A stretch of DNA of 64,000 nt from Myotis daubentonii. Lineage: Eukaryota > Chordata > Mammalia > Chiroptera > Vespertilionidae. Positions within the stretch are counted from its first letter, which is position 1, and every line of letters begins with the position of its first letter. The notes beneath the pieces are model-generated. The model made no database searches and was not told where the DNA came from. It was given only the letters and a program-made list of their open reading frames with translations. Positions 20,315 to 31,819 of this stretch are shown piece by piece. Location: positions 39,331,167 to 39,395,166 of the forward strand of contig NC_081850.1 in the NCBI RefSeq assembly GCF_963259705.1. Direction: 5' to 3'. The translations under genes were made by a program, and so were the position numbers.

Positions 20315-21783
20315 CTAGAGGCCCAGTGCACGAAATTCATGCAGGGGTGGGGGGGGGGGTGTTCCTTCAGCCTGACCTGTACCCTCTCCAATCCAGGAGC
20401 CCTCAGAAGACCAGTTGGACATCCCTCCCGCAATCAGGAACCTCTGCTCCTAACCACTCACCTGCCTGCCTGCCTTATCCCCCTAACTGCCCTCCCCTGC
20501 CAGCCTGGCCACCCCTAACTGCCCTCCCCTGCTAGCCTGGTCACTCCTATTAACTTTTTTTAAAATTTTATCCCCTTCACACACGATTGTATTTGACTTC
20601 CTTATTGGCTTCTCCCTCCCACACAATTTTTCTCTCTCCTTTATGTAACACTTTCCTACTGACTCATCATTTTAAAACTTTTTTCCCCTCCTTATTTCCT
20701 ACTTCTGTTCCTTCTTCCCATCTTTCTCCTACCGTCCCTCCCACATTCCTTTCCTTTATTTTTACCCCTCTCCTCCCTCCCCTTTTCCTTCCTTCCCATT
20801 TTAATTTTTTTCTTCACTTCCTCCCTCAGACCTGCTTTGCTCCCTTCCCCATTTCTTTCTTCTTCCCATTTTCCTTTTAAGCTCTACCAGGTCCCCTTTA
20901 AAACTTTTTCCCCTCCCTCTCTCTCATCCTACCTTTCCCATACATTCTTCTCTACTTACTTCCACTGTTTTAATATCTATCTATCTACCTGCCTAATGAT
21001 TCACTATCATTTATATTTTTTCTTTTCTGACTTCTACTTTTAAAATCTGTCCCTAGTACACAACTATACTTGATTTTCATTATAGCTCCTACAGTTCACT
21101 CATACATACTCTTTCCTTCTTTAACTCTGCTCTCTACTGACTCCTTTATAAAGTTCTTCCCTCCCTCCTTCCCTTCTTAAAGCTTCTGTTCGGGGGTCGG
21201 GGGGTGTTAACCACTAGCCCAGGAGCCCCAGCCAGGTGTTCGCCACCCCCACTTCCCCGGCCTCCCTGCCGCCGTTCTGCTCCCATTCCCTGCCCGGGAT
21301 GCCCAGTCCAGCGAGGGTGGCCGAGGCCTGCATGCTGCTGCTGCAAAGAAGGAGCACCTCCGCCCAGAAGGCTTTGAACCATTCACCACTCTGTCCTGGA
21401 CCCGTGGGTGCCTCCCCGCCAACGGCCCATGCCAGGGGCCACCATCCTCCTCCCGCCTCTGGGCAGGGCTCCCACCCTGCCCTTTGCTGCCCCCCCACCC
21501 CCCACAGTCGCCACCCCCTCCCATGTGCAGCCCCACGTTCCCTTCCCTTTTCCATTCCTGTGTCTTTTTCTTGTTCCCTTTCTGTATTTCTGTTTCTCCT
21601 CTCAGCCTGTCTGCTCGCAGGCCTGCCTTTCTCCCCTCTCCTTTCTCATTCCCTCCTATTGTATCCTATCCTACCCCAGGCCTTGCAGCTGTCTGAGCAG
21701 AGGGCAGGGACATAGCCTGCTGATCTGGTCGTGACATTACGGTGTAACAGACAATTTGCATATTTCTCTATTATTAGTATAAA
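20315..21783 (-). mobile_element. Large non-autonomous Helitron with unusual interior
   Basis: Minus-strand Helitron. Its 3' CTAG is at 20315-20318 with 'gaggcccagtgcacgaaatt' beside it. Its 5' end at 21783 reads TTTATACTAATAATAG (TC decayed to TT) followed by 'gaaatatgcaaatt'. Flanking bases are A at 20314 and T at 21784, as expected for an A^T target. At 1,469 bp it is the longest Helitron here. The interior has a 640-bp pyrimidine-rich tract and a GC-rich segment at 21190-21720 with open frames of up to 159 residues. No Rep/Hel motif is visible. The GC-rich part could be captured host DNA, but I could not identify a source gene. Confidence 0.85.
20540..21180. repeat. Pyrimidine-rich tract inside a Helitron
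   Basis: About 640 bp in which the plus strand is overwhelmingly C and T. Similar phrases recur: 'ttttaaaacttttttcccct' near 20670 and 'tttaaaactttttcccctcc' near 20898, and 'ctactgactcatcat' near 20657 and 'ctactgactcctttataa' near 21135. This suggests decayed tandem repeats with a unit of a few hundred bases or fewer. Confidence 0.75.
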
Positions 21784-21934
21784 TAAAGGTATATAACTAT
21801 AGGTACACACACACATACATTAGGAGAGAGGCAAAGCCATTATCAGGTTCTAAAAAAGAAAGAACAAATTGGATAAAATTGTATCAGTGAGGTAGAAGTG
21901 CTGAGTAAAACTGCAACTGGAGTTGGATTAGAAA

Positions 21935-22000
21935 AGGTCAAGGGGGGGGGGGGAATGGGGACATATGTAATACTTTCAATGATAAAGATTTAAAAGAAAA
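21935..22000 (+). mobile_element. Very short L1 3' tail
   Basis: G run, then 'aatggggacatatgtaatac' and 'tttcaatgataaag' before an A-rich end, matching the last bases of the bat L1 tails at 1-298 and 50332-50637. Probably a severely 5'-truncated insertion. Confidence 0.55.
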
Positions 22001-22129
22001 AGAAGAAAAAAAGAATTGGTAAGTTCCTACCTACCCAGGGATGAAAATCCAGGGAAGTTATATCATGGTGCCTTCTTGAACAGAGTATCATCACCCAAAA
22101 TATACAGTAGAGTGTAATTATTCAGTATG

Positions 22130-22300
22130 AGCTCTAAAATTGACTTCTTGACAATTATTAGCAGTATGACCCTGGGCAATTTATTGAAACTTCTCTATGC
22201 CTCAGGATCCTCAGAATACATGGATCCCATAAAGTTATTATGAGAACTTAATAAGTTAACACACATATAAATCTTAGAAAAGTATATTACATTTAGTCAG
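22130..22300 (+). mobile_element. MIR SINE, sense
   Basis: 'agcagtatgaccctgggcaa', 'ttctctatgcctcaggatcc' and 'aaagttattatgagaactta' in MIR order. Confidence 0.8.
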
Positions 22301-24215
22301 TCTTAGCTAACTTTGTCATTATCTGATAGTAGGGCATTTATTATATGACAAAATAAGCTATACTTTTCCTATTTTTCTCATTATGTATTGTTTTGCTGCT
22401 TCTACTATCTGAGCTCATCCCACAGTATCTAGGGGAACTGAAACCTTTTCATCTCTAATTTCTAAAGTCATTTGAAACAGGCCAAAAGAAAAACAATATT
22501 GTGTAGGTGGCAGCATGCCCATCCAGGTACACACAATATTACTTGAAGAGGGGAAAAACTAGCTCTTCAATACATCTCACTCAATCCTTCCCCTTTTTTG
22601 GGGGGTTCTGATTTCCAACATATCTTTGTTTTGTGAATCCAGCACCAATGAGAGATAATTCTGCAGTTTCTTCACCCTCTCAGCACCACACAACCTGTTT
22701 AATCTGGGCCAGAGCACAATGCACTTCAGATAATAAGATGCTATAATCATCCTTTCCAGCCCTGCTGATAATTTTTCCCCCTTATTTTGCAACCGTCTTG
22801 GCTGATGAAGATTAACAGACAGTAATGATCTAGACTGAAGTTGTCAGCTCTAAATCCCTTGCAGGCAGGCTTGCTCTGCTGTCAGAGTTGCGCAGAAGTA
22901 GCTGCTGAAGCAGTCCCAAAGCTCACAGATGACAGCCCTGAGAATTCCACCCAGTGAGAGCCTGAGCTTTGCTGGCCAGAATACATGATTCATGGACAAG
23001 AAACAAATATGTCTTACATTTGTGGGCATGAGAAATATGAGACTCCTATTTTCTAATGAGCCATAATACGATCCTGCCTAAGGAGAATACCATGTTGGTA
23101 GTACAGGCACATTTCTTAGCGGCCATCACTGTTGGTGCACCATACACCACATGCAGCCAAAGAAACACAGGACAAGCACACAGTGGGAACATCAGAATGC
23201 AGTCCATTGCATGGCTCCTGTTAACGTCACTTAAAGGATATTTCATCGCAGGCAATGGCTGGCCTCTCTTGTCAGTAACATCAGGAGTTTAGGCATGTAA
23301 GTTTATCACTTCTACTCCCCCATAATGAAATCCCCTTAGAAAGCCACCATTTACACACGTAACTGTTTTGAGCTCCTTTTTTTGCTTATATTAACAAATA
23401 ATCACCTTTGGAGATGAGCAGTTCCATGTTTATTACTTTGCCATGTATGGTGATTCTACCATTTATTTGTATTTCCTTTTTTAAAATCAAACCCCTTTAA
23501 GTTCTAGGTCCCAGGATTTGGTTAGTAGAGTCATCTCCATCTTATTTTTCCCCCCATCTTATTTATTCTCCTCAATATTTAATAGACTTTGGGTTTGTTT
23601 AGTCCTCACCTTCTCAAATCAAGGCATACATCCATTTCTTGGTCATTTTTGTAACACTCACTGAACTTCCTCCCCATTCTTCATTCTTTTTGTGCAAATA
23701 TAGGAAGCAGAAACATACCTCTGGCAAGAATATATAATGATCAGACACATAATAGGAACAATATTTTATCATTGCCTTTCTGGAACTCTTCCTGATCATG
23801 ATCAGCTTTGCAGAGGTGGGAATGTGTGGGAAGGAGAAGCTCTTCTGGCCACAGAACACTGCACTTTAGGAAACAGTCAACAGTGGCTTCTCAATCCATA
23901 CACCTTCTTTCTTGAACTATTTTCTGCAAATTTATTACCTTTCCTAAAGAAAGCACATCTGCCATGTCTTAGTAGTCCTTTTTGAAATGATCCTTATTAA
24001 TTTGACAGTTCACTTCCTGGATGAGATTAGCATCACCTATAAACATAAAGATTAGAAATTCCCCCTTTTAGATCATTTGGGATCACCCTGTTTATTCTTC
24101 TCCCTTTATCTTTTAGTCATTCTGCTTTTTTGTTTGTTTTGAAGTTGATTTCCTATCCCATTCTTCTAAGTTCTATAATCAACTTTTTTTCTTAAGCATG
24201 GAAACTAACAGAAGC
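22301..24215. other. No gene seen; unassigned sequence
   Basis: 1.9 kb without a confident repeat. GC rises around 22850-22980 and 23090-23250. Frames of 69-82 residues on both strands show no domain. The rises could mark conserved non-coding elements or relics; the sequence alone does not decide. Confidence 0.45.
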
Positions 24216-24234
24216 CTCAAGAAAGATTGGCTCT

Positions 24235-24454
24235 AGCCCTAGCTAGTTTGGCTCGGTGCATAGAGCATCGGACTGCAGACCGAAGGGTCCCAGGTTCAAT
24301 TCTGGTCAAGGGCACATGCCTGGGTTGTGGGCTTGATCCCCAGTTGGGGGTGTGCAGGAGGCAGCCAATCAATGATTCTCTCTCATCATTGATGTTTCTA
24401 TCTCTCTCTCCCTCTTCCTTCCTCTCTGAAATCAATAAAAATATAATTTAAAAA
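24235..24454 (+). mobile_element. VES SINE, full length, 16-bp target duplication
   Basis: Starts 'agccctagctagtttggctc' with the tRNA-derived A-box region 'tggctcggtgcatag' and B-box region 'aggttcaattc', followed by the unique body, the C/T-rich tail and 'ctgaaatcaataaaaatata'. It is bracketed by the perfect repeat 'aagaaagattggctct' at 24219-24234 and 24455-24470. The structure is that of an RNA polymerase III retrotransposon mobilised by L1. The perfect long duplication suggests a comparatively young insertion. Confidence 0.96.
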
Positions 24455-24474
24455 AAGAAAGATTGGCTCTATAT

Positions 24475-24790
24475 GGTACATCAATACAAGAGAATATTAT
24501 GTGCCCATCAAGAAAATGTATACAAATATTTAATGATAAGGCATAACCTTTCTGGTAGGTTGTTAAAAAATGTGTTATAAAACTCTATGCATGATATCAT
24601 CCCATTTTTAAAAATATAAACATGTGCCTAAGAAAAAGGCTGGAAAAACATGCATCAAATAACAATAATTACTTCTAAGTGAAAAATAGAACCAACACCT
24701 ATATATAAATTTAAAAAAATAGGTTGAAATCAGTACTGTTGAACTATGCATTTAAAAATATGTTTCTTACATAAAAATCTAACTATTGAA
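24475..24790 (+). mobile_element. Possible ancient L1M 3' relic
   Basis: 'aagagaatattatgtgccca', 'ttaatgataaggcataacc', 'gatatcatcccatttttaaa' and 'ggctggaaaaacatgcatca' resemble a widespread old L1 3' untranslated module. Strongly decayed, so tentative. Confidence 0.4.
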
Positions 24791-25429
24791 TTAGATTTTA
24801 AGGGTCATCTAGTCTTATTCTTAGAAAGTTTTTAATGATTTAAACTATGACATTATTTTTATGTGTTGATATATTATCCTTATCTTTGGGGACTAAAATA
24901 AATAGGTGAATGATAGTCTCATTCTCAAAATAGTTTTTGTGCATAAAAATAAACTATATCTATTTACACAGAAAACTTATTATTTTGAAATACTAAAATA
25001 CTAAATATTATTTTTGAAATATTAAAACCAAAAATTGGTGATAGAATTAAATGTGCAAGCCTTTATTAATACACAAATATCAAGACTTAATGGAAGGTCT
25101 AATAACTGCCATAATTTTAAGTAGTGATTAATATAATGAAATTTTAAGATATCTATAACAACTCTAAAGTAATAGAAAAATATATGTGAATTTCATTGGT
25201 GGCAAAGTCATAGATATTGCTAGCACTACTATGGTTTGCTGTCTACATTTATAATTGAAGAAACTGTTAAATTTCTGTTAGAGGTTATTGGATATAAATA
25301 CATATATGTTTTTCCTTCCAAGCTCACAGACCTTATGAATTCAATCCCTGAATCCTTTGGGAGTCTGAGAATTCCAAGTAAATAACTCATGATCTATAAT
25401 AAGAGTGCAGTATTCTGATCAAGAGAAAG
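24791..25429. other. No gene seen; AT-rich unassigned sequence
   Basis: Very AT-rich, no repeat termini recognised. Confidence 0.5.
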
Positions 25430-26545
25430 TAAAAATAAATAGCCAAGATATGGGAGCAACCCCAGTGTTCATCAATAGACAAGTAGATAAAAAAGTTATG
25501 GTACATATATACAATGGGATGTTACTCAGCCATAAAAAGAATGAAATATTACCATTTGCAATAACATGGGTAGATCTACAGTGTATTATGCTAAGTGAAA
25601 TAAGCCAGACAGAGAAAGACAAATACCATATGTTATCACTTTTATGTTTAATGTAAAGAACAAAATAAACAAACAAAATAGAAACAGTCTTATAGATACA
25701 GAGAACAAACTAATGGAGGCCAGAGGGGAGGGGTGCTGGGAGACATGGTAAAAAACAAGGTAAAGGGATTAAGAAATACTAATTGGTAGTTACCAAATAG
25801 GATAGGCAATATTGTCAATGCTATTGTAATAACTATCTATGATGTCAGGTGGGCACTTGAATTATCGGAGGGAACACTTTATAATTGATATGAATGTCTA
25901 TCCACCGTGCTGTATACCTGAAACTAATCTATATATATAAAAAGCCGCAACCGTTATGACGGAACAACCAGAACGACCGGTTGCTATGACACTCATTGAC
26001 CACCAGTGGGCAGATGCTCAACGCAGGAGCTTCCCCCAGCCCACAGGCCCAGATCGCTGATAGGGCCTGCTGGCCAACCTCCTGGTCCCTTCCCCAGCCA
26101 GCAGGCCCCCCGGCTGGGATGGGGAATCAGGGGTAGGTGGTGGTGGACATGACCCCTTTCCCAGGGGGGCCGAGGGCCAGCGGCCAACCTCCCAGGTCCC
26201 TCCCCCTGTTCCTCCCCTGGCTTGCAGGCCCCAATTGGCCTGCTGCCTGCCTGATGTGGTGGCGGTTGGCCCCTCCCCACAGCCAGCAGGCCCCAATCAC
26301 CCGATCCGGGCCGGGCCCCGGGCTGGGGAGCTGGGGGTGGGTGGCAGTGGACATGGGTGGCGAGGAAAGGAGAAGAGTGGGAGACTACAAGTGTGGGAGA
26401 CGGGGAGGTAGGGAACCTGATCGGCTCTGATGACTGGCCAGGCCTAGAGACCCCACCCATGCAGGCATTTTGTGCACCGGTCTCTAGTAAAAAAACAGTG
26501 TTGAATGCAAACTGTAATCAAAAAATAAAATTAAAAGCTATTAGT
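25430..26545 (+). mobile_element. L1 3' end split by a Helitron
   Basis: Sense L1 3' region: 'tatgggagcaaccccagtgt', 'atgttactcagccataaaaa', 'ttatgctaagtgaaataagc', 'agacagagaaagacaaatac' and 'atacctgaaactaat', then after the Helitron 'gcaaactgtaatcaaaaaat'. The two halves join cleanly across 25928-26487 into the usual L1 3' terminus. Non-coding. Confidence 0.88.
25928..26487 (+). mobile_element. Non-autonomous Helitron inside L1
   Basis: Starts TCTATATATATAAAAAG after an A and ends 'gcaccggtctctag' before a T, so both diagnostic ends and the A^T target are intact. It carries the common HeliBat block 'tgaccaccagtgggcagatg' near the 5' side and a GC-rich interior. The 155-residue antisense frame at 25993-26460 and several sense frames overlap it and are compositional artefacts. 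Confidence 0.93.
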
Positions 26546-28080
26546 TTAAAGAAATGAAAAAAGAGACCAAATAAATAAAATACTAAAGGAGTCAGCTTGA
26601 CATTAATAAGAGGGATTATTTTCTATGTATTTACAGATTTTTAGTGCCAAGGATATACAAAATTTAGTATGGAGTAAAAGTTACATATTGAAAGATTACT
26701 AAAATATAAAATGAACCCAATTAAGATGTAAATATTGTATAAATAAAAAGTTCAAGATTTATCCATTCCTAATTCAACTACTATATAAAGGTATGCTAAA
26801 GACAGATAAATACATGATGAAGTTTAGATCATCTAAACTTATGATAATAAGAAAAAAATGGATTTTTAAATGTATGTGTTCTGAAGAATAGTCCTTCCTG
26901 GCATTATAAAGTCTGTATGAATCAAAGTATATAACAATGTTTTATGAGACACCTTCAACAACAAACCATATTAAATTACTCCAGATTCTTATATAGATAT
27001 AGAATTCAGGAAAGAATATTTAGTAGGAAATTAGAATAGAACAGGGCAATGACATTGCTTTGGTGGGTTACACTTTTCATTGGAGTCATGTTCCAGGATA
27101 TAGACTTGTCTCTTAGCTAAAGGGAACAACTCCAGCGATCCAAATACCTGAAATGACATGCTAAAGCTCTGTATAAAGACAAGAAAGCCTGATTCACATT
27201 CCCTTTCTACTGACTCACATGTCTATAAATAAAGTATAAAATCTGTTAGCATACACAACACATGTTAATGAATGTTCACTGTGGTTACCTTAGGCTCAGG
27301 AGATATAGTTAATTTCTTATTTTTGATTATATTTTCTAAAGTTTGTTCAATGAACATATGTTATTCAGAGTTAGGGAAAGTTATTAAAATTATTAAAAAT
27401 AATTTTCCATCATTTGTTTTTAGAGATAACAGAGAAACCTTACTTGGTAAGAAGAATTCTATGTCTCCCTCATGACAGAATTCTTCATTTTAATGAAGCT
27501 TCAAGATTGCTCACATGACATGCAGGTTTTCCTCGACTAAGCAGGCTAAACGACATTTTAAGAACACAAAACATTATTTTAGTATAAGCAAGATCATTAA
27601 TTTTGGAATCTAGTGCAGCAATGCACTAGATACAAGTGACAAATATATTAAGTTGTAATAGAAAATTCATGAATTCAAAACCCAGGATGTAGTCAATACT
27701 ATTTGGTAGTTTTACCTGGGTTACAAAGACTGAATATATCTAAATGCATTTCTCCTAGAGATCTTATTTCTTGCGTTTATTATGCTAATAATTACGTGGA
27801 ACATTTAAAAAGAAATTGCTTAGGCACAAGTTATTTATTGGTCACCAATAAAATTGTTTAAATCAAATGCTGAATTGTTGAACTAATGAAAAATTTAGAT
27901 TTATTTAAGCATCTCTCTAGTCTTTCTTAGATTATATCTGGGGCTCCAACTACTCCCCACTGTTACATTCTGAGGAATGAAAATGCTGCAACCACCATAC
28001 ATCATATGGTCTCATTAAATGTCTGAAAGTTTAAGAAAAAATTACCATTTATAATTCTCACTTTAATAAGACAGCTAACA
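26546..28080. other. No gene seen; possible old L1 piece at 27215-27390
   Basis: AT-rich non-coding. 'cactgtggttaccttaggct' with 'atattttctaaagtttgttc' and 'aatgaacatatgttattc' resembles the end of the same ancient L1 module suspected at 24475. The remainder is unassigned. Confidence 0.4.
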
Positions 28081-28084
28081 AGAA

Positions 28085-28200
28085 CTTAAAATAGATGCTC
28101 ATTTATTCTTTCAACTCACACATATACAATGAATGCCAAGCAAACTATTAGGTCCTGGAATTAGAAAGATGAACATGACCAACATGGTCTCTGCCCTTTC
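28085..28200 (-). mobile_element. L2 fragment, antisense
   Basis: 'attaggtcctggaattagaa' followed by 'aacatggtctctgccctttc' matches the reversed 3' end of L2 (ggtgctggggata ... tccctgccctc). Confidence 0.55.
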
Positions 28201-28219
28201 AAAACTAAAACTCAAGTGG

Positions 28220-28440
28220 CCTTAGTAGTACAAGAGTAAAACTTGGGTCAGCTTGATCTGAGTTTGAATATTGGTTCGACCTGATATTTTTCTCTAAACT
28301 TTTTAAAACTTCAATGTCTTTATTTATTAAAAACAAGATAGTGATAACTCCTTTGTCAAGTTGCTATCAAGAATGGATGTGATATCTATGATATACCTAG
28401 TATAGTGGCACAAAGTAGATATCTTAAAAAGCAAAATAAA
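28220..28440 (+). mobile_element. MIR SINE, sense
   Basis: 'gatctgagtttgaatattgg', 'ctctaaactttttaaaactt', 'aaacaagatagtgataact' and 'agtatagtggcacaaagtag' follow MIR order. Diverged. Confidence 0.65.
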
Positions 28441-28460
28441 TGTTATTACTTTTGTGGTGG

Positions 28461-28611
28461 TTGGGAGGGAGGGAGGGAGGGAGGGAGAGAGAGAGAGAGA
28501 GAGAGATGAAAGAGAACATCAATTGGTTGTCTTCTGTAGGTGTCCCTAACAGAGATCAGAGATTGAACCTGAAACCTTTCAGTATAGGGGATGAGCTACA
28601 CTGGCCAGGGC
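28461..28611 (-). mobile_element. VES SINE, antisense, partial
   Basis: A (GGGA)n/(GA)n expanded tail at 28462-28506, then 'aacatcaattggttgtcttc', 'gagattgaacctgaaac' and 'gagctacactggccagggc', the reversed tRNA-like head. Interior segments are missing compared with full copies, and no clear duplication was found. Confidence 0.8.
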
Positions 28612-28909
28612 TCATTTGTTTTTCTTGAATAGTAAAAACTTGGTTAACAACAACTCAGCTTACTATACCCATTAAGCAAGTAGTAATTTATAGAGTGTAG
28701 ATTGATCAGGAAGACGAAGGTAAAACTACCAAAAGTACCAATTGATGCAAACTCTTCAATCTTCCCAGAAAATCTTCTAACAACAATAACAAGCCAGACA
28801 CTATTTTTACAGACTTTTTTCAAGAACAGGCACCAGGAGACAAATTTGCCAATTCATCTATTGCATAAAACATAATATAAAAATGTACTCCAAAAAAACA
28901 TTCTGGGGA

Positions 28910-29045
28910 CCTATTATAAGTAGGATGTCTCAGAAAAAATTCTTGAGGAGCTCACCATCTCATTGAGGTCAGAACATAAATTATATTGCAGTATTTATTA
29001 ATTGAGATAAATAGAGGATGCTTTATGAAGCAGTCTATTCTAACT
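28910..29045 (-). mobile_element. L2 fragment, antisense
   Basis: 'cttgaggagctcaccatctc' equals the reversed L2 'gagcttacattctag' region, followed by A/T-rich decay. Probably part of the same old L2 as 28085-28200, split by later insertions. Confidence 0.45.
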
Positions 29046-31184
29046 GAATTTATTGTATACCATGTTAAAACCCAACTTGATATTGAAGATACGTTTTTTA
29101 AAATATAATGTGGGGATATTTTCCCACTTTTAGTAAGAAACAAAAAAAGATTATCACCAATCCTAACTGTATGATCTAGAAAGGGAAGGTTTTATATTGG
29201 ATTTGTAAAGTTTCCACGCAGTTAAGAGATTTTCCTCTTTGCTGCATTACATTTTCACAGCTATGCACATTCATTAACCCTCAGTTGATTGTAGGAGTCC
29301 ACTAAATAGACTGTCTTATTCCCTAACCCAAACCAGCAACCTGAAGTGTAACTGTAATTGCTTCTTATCCAGATGACAAAAAGCAATTTCAGTGACCACT
29401 TTACTTGATTAGGATGCATGAAGCATGGAGCGCCAGGCCACATCTCTTTAAATTATGCCTCTTCAATTTTCTTGAGAAGGCACTTATGTTTCAGGCACCT
29501 GACATGGTTTTTAGTAAAACCATGTAAACTCAGTGCAACCAACTTTCACTTATTTGTGGGTATATTACTGACACTGCCTTCTGGTTTTTCCATAGATCCC
29601 AGTTTATTGAATTATTTATTTTTCACTTGCTGGGCATTAACTGAAAAGTTAACATTGAAAAAGCTTCATTACACATTGGTTGGCACAATATTTTGAAGGA
29701 ATAGGTGAATGCAGGAGGGAAATCCCTCAATTCACTTCACCTGAGGGGAACTCTTTGAAAAACAACCTTTGGCCCTTTGCCTGAAGTCAGAGTTTTGAAA
29801 GAAGGCTGAGTTTGCATTAGTCTGAAGAAAAGTATGTATACCATTATGAAGCAACTTGTAAGAATGGCAGCATGAGAAACTAGACAATTCCTCTGTACCG
29901 TGGGGATGTCACTGGTCAGTTCAATGGAAGTTGAAAAGCAATAGACACTCCAATATGAGTAAAATACACATTTCAAAGACAAACACAAATTGGTCATTTT
30001 TAAATTATGCAAAATTCAGGACAATCTGCTACAACATGATAACAAAGCATTTACCAAGCATCATCTACTTCTTGGAATCTATGACTGAGGTACCAAGAAA
30101 TATGAGACATAGCTGCCACACTCAATCAGCTATGACCAATAACAATAGCAGCAAGAGAAGCATCAGCAATAAACCAAAGCTTTAAAAAGCATTCTATATT
30201 ACACATAAACTCTACATTTGTTTTTCCCCCTCTTATGGGTATTAATTAAAAATTAACTGTATTTTGATTATCTAGCCTTGATCGATTTTTATTATGAGTA
30301 TTTCCAACTTTTAATAAGAGAGTTTCAACACTTGGATATTAAACGATAAACTATCCTAGTTTAATCAATTAACAGCTACCCCTTAAACCTCAGAGTAAGT
30401 CTTGGTATCCTGGGAAATAACACATTTAAGGTTTAAACATATAACACAAAACCAGTGCTTTAATTGGGTTTAACTTTACTGGGTGGAATCCAAGAGTTTC
30501 CTAAAACTCAATGGAGTTTCATGTATTTATGAACATTTGCATGTATATATATGTGTGTGTGTGCATGTAATGTATAGCTTCAAATGGGAGAAGCTTACAT
30601 GTATTTTTGTACAGAAAGGTCTTTGCCCAACCACTCAGCACAACTCTTTCATTATGGAGTTACAAGGCAGCACTTCTTGCTTCTTGAAGTCTTCCCATTG
30701 TAGTTGACTACAATTCACTTCATCTCTCAGCTAACACTCTGCAGAACATTGGTAACGGCACGCGCAAAAGCCTCTCAGTGAAATGCATCACATCAGGTCA
30801 AATCAGTAATGTACAAGAGCCCACCAGCTGTGTAATACATACTATTTTGCTGTTCTTCCTTCCTGCCCACTCACAGTGGCATCCACAGGAGAATCCTAAT
30901 CAAGAAAAACCTAGATGACCTCCCTCTTTTTAGAAAACGACATCCATGCAGCCAAATAAATGGTGCAGCTTATCATTCTTGCTGCTCAGGCTCTTATATG
31001 CTTTTATCTGTCTTCTTCAGTCAAAATGTAGTAGTCCTTACTGATTACAAGGGAACAGAGGTCTAAGAACTGAGTTTAATGACTCTATTTAGCTTTAGTT
31101 TAGGGAGATAAAAGCTGGAGTGACAGAGAACAGTGTTTTCAAACAGAATTGCATTGTGTCGGGCCACGGGTTGTATTTTTCTTT
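29046..31184. other. No gene seen; largely repeat-free
   Basis: 2.1 kb with no confident repeat. The 29170-30190 section has moderate GC and few simple repeats, and is a reasonable place to look for conserved non-coding sequence. Frames of 84-92 residues on both strands show no domains. A short GT patch lies near 30550. Confidence 0.45.
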
Positions 31185-31416
31185 GGGAGTTAGAGGAGAA
31201 GGGAGAGGGAGAGGGAGAGGGAGAGAGAGAGGGAGAGGGAGAGGGAGAAAGAGATAGAAATATCAATGATGAGAGAAAATCATTAATTGGCTGCCTCCTG
31301 CGTGCCCCCTACTGGGGATTGAGCCTGTAATTCCAGCATATGCCCTGACCTGGAATCCAACTGTGACCTCCTGATTCACAGGTCAATGCTCAACCACTGA
31401 GCGACGCTGGCTGGGC
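31185..31416 (-). mobile_element. VES SINE, antisense
   Basis: GA-rich tail (GGGAGA)n at 31199-31250, then 'atatcaatgatgagagaaaa', 'ggctgcctcctgcgtgcccc', 'ggaatccaactgtgacctcc' and 'caaccactgagcgacgctgg'. Full length or nearly so. The target duplication is unclear. Confidence 0.9.
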
Positions 31417-31819
31417 AGTACAGAACATTTAAAAAGTAAGTTTTAAATCATAATATCAGTAGATGCTCTTTAATAATGTCAATGGATTTATTGAAAGTTA
31501 AATCTATACACTCTAGGGATGAAATATGTCAAGTGAACATATTGGGTCCCGAAATGCCACATGTGGACACAGAACTAGAAAATATTTATGAGCTCTTGAA
31601 CCATAGGCATGGTCAATTCAGTCTCAATACTATTCTCATTAACACAGATGAACAAAAACATCTTCTAATTCCCATCGCTTATAAGTAGGACTCATAAACA
31701 CTGGAAATGAAATGAAGAACACAACTCCTCTCTGTCTCAGTTTGTGTTCTGTAAATCAAGAAAATACCTCACAAGGTGGTTTTAGATTAACTGAGAATAT
31801 ATAGAATATTATATTAGTA
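31417..31819. other. No gene seen; unassigned sequence
   Basis: AT-rich, non-coding. The 70-residue frame at 31476-31688 has no recognisable features. Confidence 0.5.

Noticed and set aside
21236..21715. 159-residue sense frame and 109-113-residue antisense frames
   Set aside because: Inside the GC-rich part of a Helitron. The residues are proline- and serine-rich low complexity, no family recognised. Kept only as a possible captured segment in the findings.
22850..23260. CpG-island promoter or exon
   Set aside because: GC rises only modestly, CpG is sparse, and there are no consistent splice sites or long frame.
24235..24300. tRNA gene, from the A- and B-box-like sequence
   Set aside because: The tRNA-like head continues into the VES body and tail and is bounded by a target duplication. 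It is a SINE, not a tRNA gene. The same applies to the other VES copies.
25993..26460. 155-residue antisense frame
   Set aside because: Entirely within the Helitron at 25928-26487; GC-rich artefact.
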